Assembly (NCBI RefSeq): GCF_900103645.1
Contig: NZ_FNHP01000003.1
Location: 186,001-250,000, forward strand
Source: Oryzisolibacter propanilivorax
Lineage (GTDB): Bacteria; Pseudomonadota; Gammaproteobacteria; Burkholderiales; Burkholderiaceae_C
Direction: 5' to 3'
DNA length: 64,000 nucleotides
In this document: piece after piece, positions 59,533 to 64,000 of the stretch
Layout: each line of letters begins with the position of its first letter
How positions within the stretch are numbered: the first letter of the stretch is position 1
Translations under genes and position numbers: made by a program
Notes under the pieces: model-generated
The model's input: the letters and a program-made list of their open reading frames with translations, nothing else
Told to the model about the DNA's origin: nothing
Databases searched by the model: none

Positions 59533-61446
59533 TCAGGCGCCCGGGGCCGGCAGCCGGCGCAGGTCGCCCGCGTCGGACTCGCCCAGCTTGAATGCGGCGA
59601 CCTCGCCCAGCAGCCGCCCGGCCTGCTCGCGCAGGCTGGCGGCGGCGGCGGCCGACTCCTCGACCAGCGCCGAGTTCTGCTGCGTGGCCGAGTCCAGCCC
59701 GGCCACGGCCTGGTTGATCTCGGCGATGCCGCGGCCCTGCTCCTGCGAGGCGCTGCCGATCTCCTCGATCAGCTGCGCCACGCGCGCCACGGCATCCAGC
59801 AACTCCTGCATGGTGGCGCCGGCGTGCTGCACCTGCTGCGCGCCCTGGCCGACCTGCATGACCGAGGCGGTGATCAGCTGGCGCACCTCCTTGGCGGCCT
59901 CGGCGCTGCGCTGCGCCAGGCTGCGCACTTCGCCGGCCACCACCGCGAAACCCCGGCCCTGCTCGCCAGCGCGCGCCGCCTCGACGGCGGCGTTCAGCGC
60001 CAGGATGTTGGTCTGGAAGGCGATGCCGTCGATCACACCGATGATGTCGGCGATCTTGCGCGACGAGCCGTTGATGTCCTCCATGGTGGCCACCACCTGC
60101 TGCACCGCGTCGCCGCCGCGGCCGGCCACGCTGCGCGCCGTGCGCGCCAGCTCGTCGGCGCTGCGCGTGGCCTGGGTGTTGGCGTGCACGCTGTCGGTGA
60201 GCAGCGCCAGCGACGCGGCCGTCTGCTGCAGCGCGCTGGCGGCGCTTTCGGTGCGCTGGCTCAGGTCCTGGTTGCCCTGTGCCACCTCGGAGCTGGCCAC
60301 CGAGATAGAGTCCGCCGCCTGGCGCACCGCCCTGACCATGCGCTCCAGCGAAGAAACGAAACGGTTGAAGGCGTCGGCCAGCGCGCCCACCTCATCGCCG
60401 GTCTCGACATGCATGCGCCGGCTCAGGTCGCCGTCGCCGTCGGCGATCTCCTGCAGCATGCGCGCCGCGCGGCCCACCGGCGCGGCGATGGCACCGCTGA
60501 CCCACCAGATGACCAGCAAGCTGACGCCGCCGCCCACCAAGCAGGCCGCCAGCGCGGTCAGGCCCACCGTGCGCCGCACGCCGCCCAGCACCTGTTCCTC
60601 GGGCAGTTCGGCGACCACGTACATGTCCAGCTCGGGCACATACGACGAGGCGATGATCTCGCGCCCGGCAGGTGACTGGTAGGCAGCGTGCGCGAAGTTC
60701 TCGCGGTTCAGCAGCCGGCCGGCCAGCTCGGCCCCCAGGCCTGGCCGGTCCTTCAGCCAGTGCTTGCCATCGGCCAGCGCCGGGTCGCGGTGCACCAGGA
60801 TGCTGCCATTGCCGCGCACCAGCGAGACCGAGCCGCTCTCACCCACCCGGTAGTTGCGCACGGTCTGCGCCAGCCCGTCCACCGCCAGCCCCAGCCCGGC
60901 CACGCCCTGGCGGCCTTGGCCGGCGTCGAAGCGCACGTTGATGAACAGCATGTAGGCGGACGAGCTGGCGTCCTTGTCGATCTCCAGGCGCTGGGCGCGC
61001 GTGCCGCCGGCGATGTCGTAAAACCACTGGTCGCCCTGGCCCTTCGGGGCGATCTGGCGCACCAGTTCATGGTCGTTGAAGTACTGCCGGGTGGCCTCGG
61101 AGACCCAGAAAACGGTCGAGGCGTTGACCCGCTGCTTGATGGCCTGGGCGAAGCGGAACCAGCCGGCGTTGCCCTCCTCGGGCTGGCCGGCGGCTTCCCA
61201 GTCCAGCGCATAGGTGTTGTGCGCTATAGAGTCGGCCAGCGCCACCGGCGCACCGATCTGGCGCAGGATGTCATTGCGGATCTCGCCGACAACGGCCGGC
61301 AGCTCCTGCCCCACCACCCGCTCGCGCATGCTGTTGCCGGTCAGCACGAACCCCAGGCCGGTGGAAATCGCCGCGAACAGCAGCAGGCACGCCCCCATGC
61401 TGAGCATGAGCTTGGAGCGGATGGAAAGATTGCGGAATGCCTGCAT
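59533..61446 (-). CDS. methyl-accepting chemotaxis protein
   Basis: The 637-residue receptor has TM1 ([21 protein letters not shown]). A periplasmic Cache-type sensor spans about 35-330. TM2 ([20 protein letters not shown]) and a HAMP (about 355-405) follow. The signalling domain has the conserved hairpin tip [37 protein letters not shown]. It signals CheA/CheW. No C-terminal pentapeptide for CheR is seen. Confidence 0.93.
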   Translation of the reverse strand: MQAFRNLSIRSKLMLSMGACLLLFAAISTGLGFVLTGNSMRERVVGQELPAVVGEIRNDILRQIGAPVALADSIAHNTYALDWEAAGQPEEGNAGWFRFAQAIKQRVNASTVFWVSEATRQYFNDHELVRQIAPKGQGDQWFYDIAGGTRAQRLEIDKDASSSAYMLFINVRFDAGQGRQGVAGLGLAVDGLAQTVRNYRVGESGSVSLVRGNGSILVHRDPALADGKHWLKDRPGLGAELAGRLLNRENFAHAAYQSPAGREIIASSYVPELDMYVVAELPEEQVLGGVRRTVGLTALAACLVGGGVSLLVIWWVSGAIAAPVGRAARMLQEIADGDGDLSRRMHVETGDEVGALADAFNRFVSSLERMVRAVRQAADSISVASSEVAQGNQDLSQRTESAASALQQTAASLALLTDSVHANTQATRSADELARTARSVAGRGGDAVQQVVATMEDINGSSRKIADIIGVIDGIAFQTNILALNAAVEAARAGEQGRGFAVVAGEVRSLAQRSAEAAKEVRQLITASVMQVGQGAQQVQHAGATMQELLDAVARVAQLIEEIGSASQEQGRGIAEINQAVAGLDSATQQNSALVEESAAAAASLREQAGRLLGEVAAFKLGESDAGDLRRLPAPGA

Positions 61447-61765
61447 GCGAGCGGACCCCAGGAAAGAAAACAGTAGCCAAACGTCAGAACATTTTTGCAC
61501 CGGACAGGCATTTCTCATCCTCGCGCAACACCTGGGAATGGCACCTATGCCGTCCAGGCATCGCGCGAGCCGGGCAGTGCAGCCACGCCCTGTGGCCAGC
61601 TGCCGCCCCCTGCGCCGGTGCAACCTGATTCTTTCCGGCTTTCCCGCGCTGCGCGCCGTGCCGGGATGGCACCGGTCATATGCCATTCGTTATGGCGCGT
61701 CCCGGCAGGCCCGGGCGGGTGCCGGCTCCAGGCGGAGCCGCCACGGCTCAGGAAGGGACTGCGGC
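61447..61765. other. 319-bp spacer upstream of the chemoreceptor
   Basis: No gene is supported; the small frames are GC shadows. The 20 bases before the chemoreceptor ATG hold CTTTCCTGGGG without a clear ribosome site. A sigma-28-type promoter (TAAA-N15-GCCGATAA) was looked for and not seen. Confidence 0.45.
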
Positions 61766-62878
61766 TCAGCGCTGGAACTTGCCGCTGGCGCCGATGATGG
61801 TCAGCTCGGCGAACTCCAGCCCGGAATGGCTGCCGCCGTGGTAGTGGAGCGTCAGGCCGCCCAGGTCATAGCGGCCCAGGTTGTCCAGCGCCTGCTGCAC
61901 GCTGGCGCGCGTCGGCCGTGGGCCGGCACGGCGCAGTGCCTCCACCAGCACCTTGGCGCCGGCGAAACCCTCCAGCAGCGCCGGGCTCACGTCGTCCATG
62001 CCCTGCGCGCGTGCCAGCGCCGTGGCCTGGGTGACCAGGGGATAGGCCGGGCTGGTGGGCATGACCTGGCCGACGATGATGCCCCGGGCGTCGGCGCCCA
62101 ACAACTGGATGAAGCCGTTGGACGCGTTGTTGGACAGCGTCAGATACTGCGCGCCCACGCCGGCCTGGCGCAGCGCCCGCAGGCCCTGGACCACGGCCGT
62201 GCCCGAGCCGATCACCAGCACCGCCTGCGGACCGGCCGCCTTCAGACCAGGCAGCAGCGCCGTGAACTCCGGCTTGGCACGGTCGAAGCGCGCTACCGCA
62301 ACCGGCTCCAGCCCGGCCTTCTTGAGCCCGTTGCGCGCACCCTGCAGGCCGTCGGCGCCGAAGCTGTCGTCGACATGCAGCACGGCGATGCGCTGCAGCC
62401 CCAGGCCCGTCAGATGCGCCATGGCACGCTCGGCCTCGCGCTGGTAGGTGGCGCGCACGTGGAACAGATACGGCCGCACCGGCTGGTGCAGCACCATGGC
62501 GCCGGTCGAGGGCGCGACCAGCGCCACGCGGTGCTTGTCCAGCAGCGGATAGATGGCCTCGGTGTGCGGCGTGCCACGGCTCATGAACAGCGCCAGCACG
62601 CCCTGCTCCTCGATCAGCATGCGCGCATTGGCCTCGGCCTTGCCCACGTCGAAGGCGTCATCCAGGGTGATCAGCTGCACCTTCTCGCCATGCACGCCGC
62701 CCCTGGCATTGACTTCGTCCAAGTACAGCCGCGCCCCGGCCATCGACTCCTTCACCGTCGCCGCCACCGCGCCCGTCACTCCCACGGTCTGGCCAATGCG
62801 GATGTCCGCCCGCGCGGCCAGCACCATGCCGCCCACCAGCACGGCGGCGAACGCCGCCTTCCACTGCACCCTCGTCAT
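61766..62878 (-). CDS. periplasmic binding protein, branched-chain amino acid type (Peripla_BP_6)
   Basis: A LivJ/LivK-type solute-binding protein, 370 residues, with signal peptide (MTRVQWKAAFAAVLVGGMVLAARA). Domain landmarks are IRIGQTVGVTGAVAATVKES, ARLYLDEVNARGGVHGEKV and APSTGAMVLHQPVRPYLFHVRA. ATG 62878 is preferred; a TTG lies six bases before. No liv permease or ATPase is nearby. It sits between two chemoreceptors and may feed ligand to one of them. Confidence 0.9.
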   Translation of the reverse strand: MTRVQWKAAFAAVLVGGMVLAARADIRIGQTVGVTGAVAATVKESMAGARLYLDEVNARGGVHGEKVQLITLDDAFDVGKAEANARMLIEEQGVLALFMSRGTPHTEAIYPLLDKHRVALVAPSTGAMVLHQPVRPYLFHVRATYQREAERAMAHLTGLGLQRIAVLHVDDSFGADGLQGARNGLKKAGLEPVAVARFDRAKPEFTALLPGLKAAGPQAVLVIGSGTAVVQGLRALRQAGVGAQYLTLSNNASNGFIQLLGADARGIIVGQVMPTSPAYPLVTQATALARAQGMDDVSPALLEGFAGAKVLVEALRRAGPRPTRASVQQALDNLGRYDLGGLTLHYHGGSHSGLEFAELTIIGASGKFQR

Positions 62879-63027
62879 CTTCAAGCAACCCTATTGGCAA
62901 AGCCCATGCAGGACGGGCGCAGCCGGCGTGCGCCGCCCCGCGCATGGCAGATATGTCCGGCGGCGCAATGTAAGGAAAAGCACTGGCGTCGCGTAACTGT
63001 GGCCTTCCACAGGCGAGCGCCGCCGCC

Positions 63028-64000
63028 CTATGGCTGCAGCAGCAGCTTGGGCGCACCGGCAGGCGCCGCAGGCGTGGCCGGGAGTGGCAAGGCCGGCGCT
63101 TCGTCCACGCGGAACACCGCCACCGAGTGCACCAGCTCCTGTGCCTGCTGGCCCAGGCTGGCAGCGGACGCCGCCACCTGCTCGACCAGCGCGGCGTTCT
63201 GCTGCGTGACCCGGTCCATCTGCGCGATGGCCTCGCCGATCTGCCCCACACCCATGCGCTGCTCGGCGCTGGCGCGGCTGATCTCGCCCATAAGGGTGGT
63301 GGCGCGGGCAATCGCCGCCACCACCTCCTGCATGGTGGCGCCGGCCCGGTCCACCAGCTGCGTGCCCTGTGCCACCTGCGCGCTGCTGGCGGCGATCAGC
63401 GCCTTGATCTCGCGCGCGGCCTCCGCGCTGCGCTGGGCCAGCTGGCGCACCTCGCCAGCCACCACGGCGAAGCCACGCCCGGCGTCACCTGCGCGTGCCG
63501 CCTCGACGGCGGCGTTCAGCGCCAGGATGTTGGTCTGGAAGGCAATGCCGTCGATGACGCCGATGATGTCGGCGATGCGCCGGCTGGCGCCGTCGATGCC
63601 GCGCATGGTCTGCACCACCTCGCCCACCACGACGCCGCCGCGCTCGGCCACGGCGCTGGCCTCGCGCGCCAGCGCGTCGGCCTGCTGCGCGCTGTCGGCG
63701 TTCAGGTCCACCGCCTGGCGCAGTTCCTGCATCGACGCCGAGGTCTGTTGCAGTGCCGCGGCCTGGGATTCGGTGCGGTTGGACAGGTCGATGTTGCCCT
63801 GCGTGATCTCGCTGCTGGCGCCCAGCACGCCGTGCGCGCCCTGGCGCACATGCATCACCACCCCGGCTAGCGCGCCCTGCATGTCGCGCAGCGCCAGCAG
63901 CAGCTGCGCCACCTCGTTGCGGCCGCTGGCCTGGATGGGCTCGCTCAGGCGCCCGGCAGCCACCGCGCGCGCCACACGCACCGCCTGGCGCAGAGGCACG
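63028..64000 (-). CDS. methyl-accepting chemotaxis protein (5' end outside window)
   Basis: The C-terminal part of a receptor runs off the window end at 64000 (N-terminus missing). The HAMP tail is [18 protein letters not shown]. The signalling domain has the tip [35 protein letters not shown]. The last residues are Ala/Pro-rich ([18 protein letters not shown]). It is close kin of the receptor at 59533. The sensor domain cannot be seen. Confidence 0.9.
   Translation of the reverse strand, partial: VPLRQAVRVARAVAAGRLSEPIQASGRNEVAQLLLALRDMQGALAGVVMHVRQGAHGVLGASSEITQGNIDLSNRTESQAAALQQTSASMQELRQAVDLNADSAQQADALAREASAVAERGGVVVGEVVQTMRGIDGASRRIADIIGVIDGIAFQTNILALNAAVEAARAGDAGRGFAVVAGEVRQLAQRSAEAAREIKALIAASSAQVAQGTQLVDRAGATMQEVVAAIARATTLMGEISRASAEQRMGVGQIGEAIAQMDRVTQQNAALVEQVAASAASLGQQAQELVHSVAVFRVDEAPALPLPATPAAPAGAPKLLLQP

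Overview
The window is 64 kb of very GC-rich DNA (about 70% by eye). It is densely coded with little spacer and reads as chromosome of a betaproteobacterium of the Comamonadaceae (Acidovorax/Melaminivora/Alicycliphilus-like). The support is gene order and protein style: fmdB-DUF502-aspS, a ubiE/Tim44-like/ubiJ/ubiB cluster, fkpB-ispH, a Bug-type binding protein, and recurrent 3'-intergenic palindromes containing AGCTAT and GCCC/GGGC arms. The genus call is inference. There is no prophage, CRISPR array, transposase or rRNA. One tRNA gene is visible, the selenocysteine tRNA.

Layout. 1-9 kb: aspS operon, a sodium:solute symporter, then ubiquinone biosynthesis genes on the minus strand. 9-18 kb: HIT protein, a 1312-residue FAD/Fe-S oxidoreductase, serS, a CBS protein and a CNNM/CorC-type protein. 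18-24 kb: OmpA-like lipoprotein and its overlapping partner, ispH, fkpB, radC, a phytase-like lipoprotein and a Smr-domain protein. 24.4-28.9 kb: a catabolic cassette (Bug binding protein, aconitase-type dehydratase large and small subunits, PEP mutase/isocitrate-lyase-type lyase, GntR regulator). 28.9-30.3 kb: truncated haemoglobin, cyanase and a small unknown protein. 30.4-33.8 kb: an FtsX-type permease coupled to fdhD.

34-53.5 kb holds the selenium and formate block. A Tat-exported formate dehydrogenase N/O has its catalytic subunit interrupted by an in-frame UGA followed by a SECIS hairpin. It is followed by fdhB, fdhC, fdhE, selA, selB and the 95-nt tRNA-Sec gene selC. After an MBL-fold hydrolase, a FdhF/YdeP-family oxidoreductase with a small winged-helix-like partner, an apbC/mrp carrier and a TDT transporter come selD and, divergently, mnmH (selU). 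The window therefore encodes selenophosphate synthesis, Sec-tRNA synthesis, Sec insertion, tRNA 2-selenouridine synthesis, and a selenoprotein that uses the pathway. An AT-rich tract of about 1.2 kb (about 50,000-51,230) carrying a lone secreted trypsin-like protease interrupts the block and appears to have replaced the 3' codons of selD.

53.6-64 kb: an MFS transporter, a membrane-anchored endonuclease-fold protein, a patatin-like phospholipase, metG with a clear terminator, and two chemoreceptors flanking an amino-acid-type periplasmic binding protein. The second receptor is cut by the window end.

Starts were chosen by Shine-Dalgarno spacing, signal peptides and family N-termini. Long open frames antisense to GC-rich genes were discarded as shadows.
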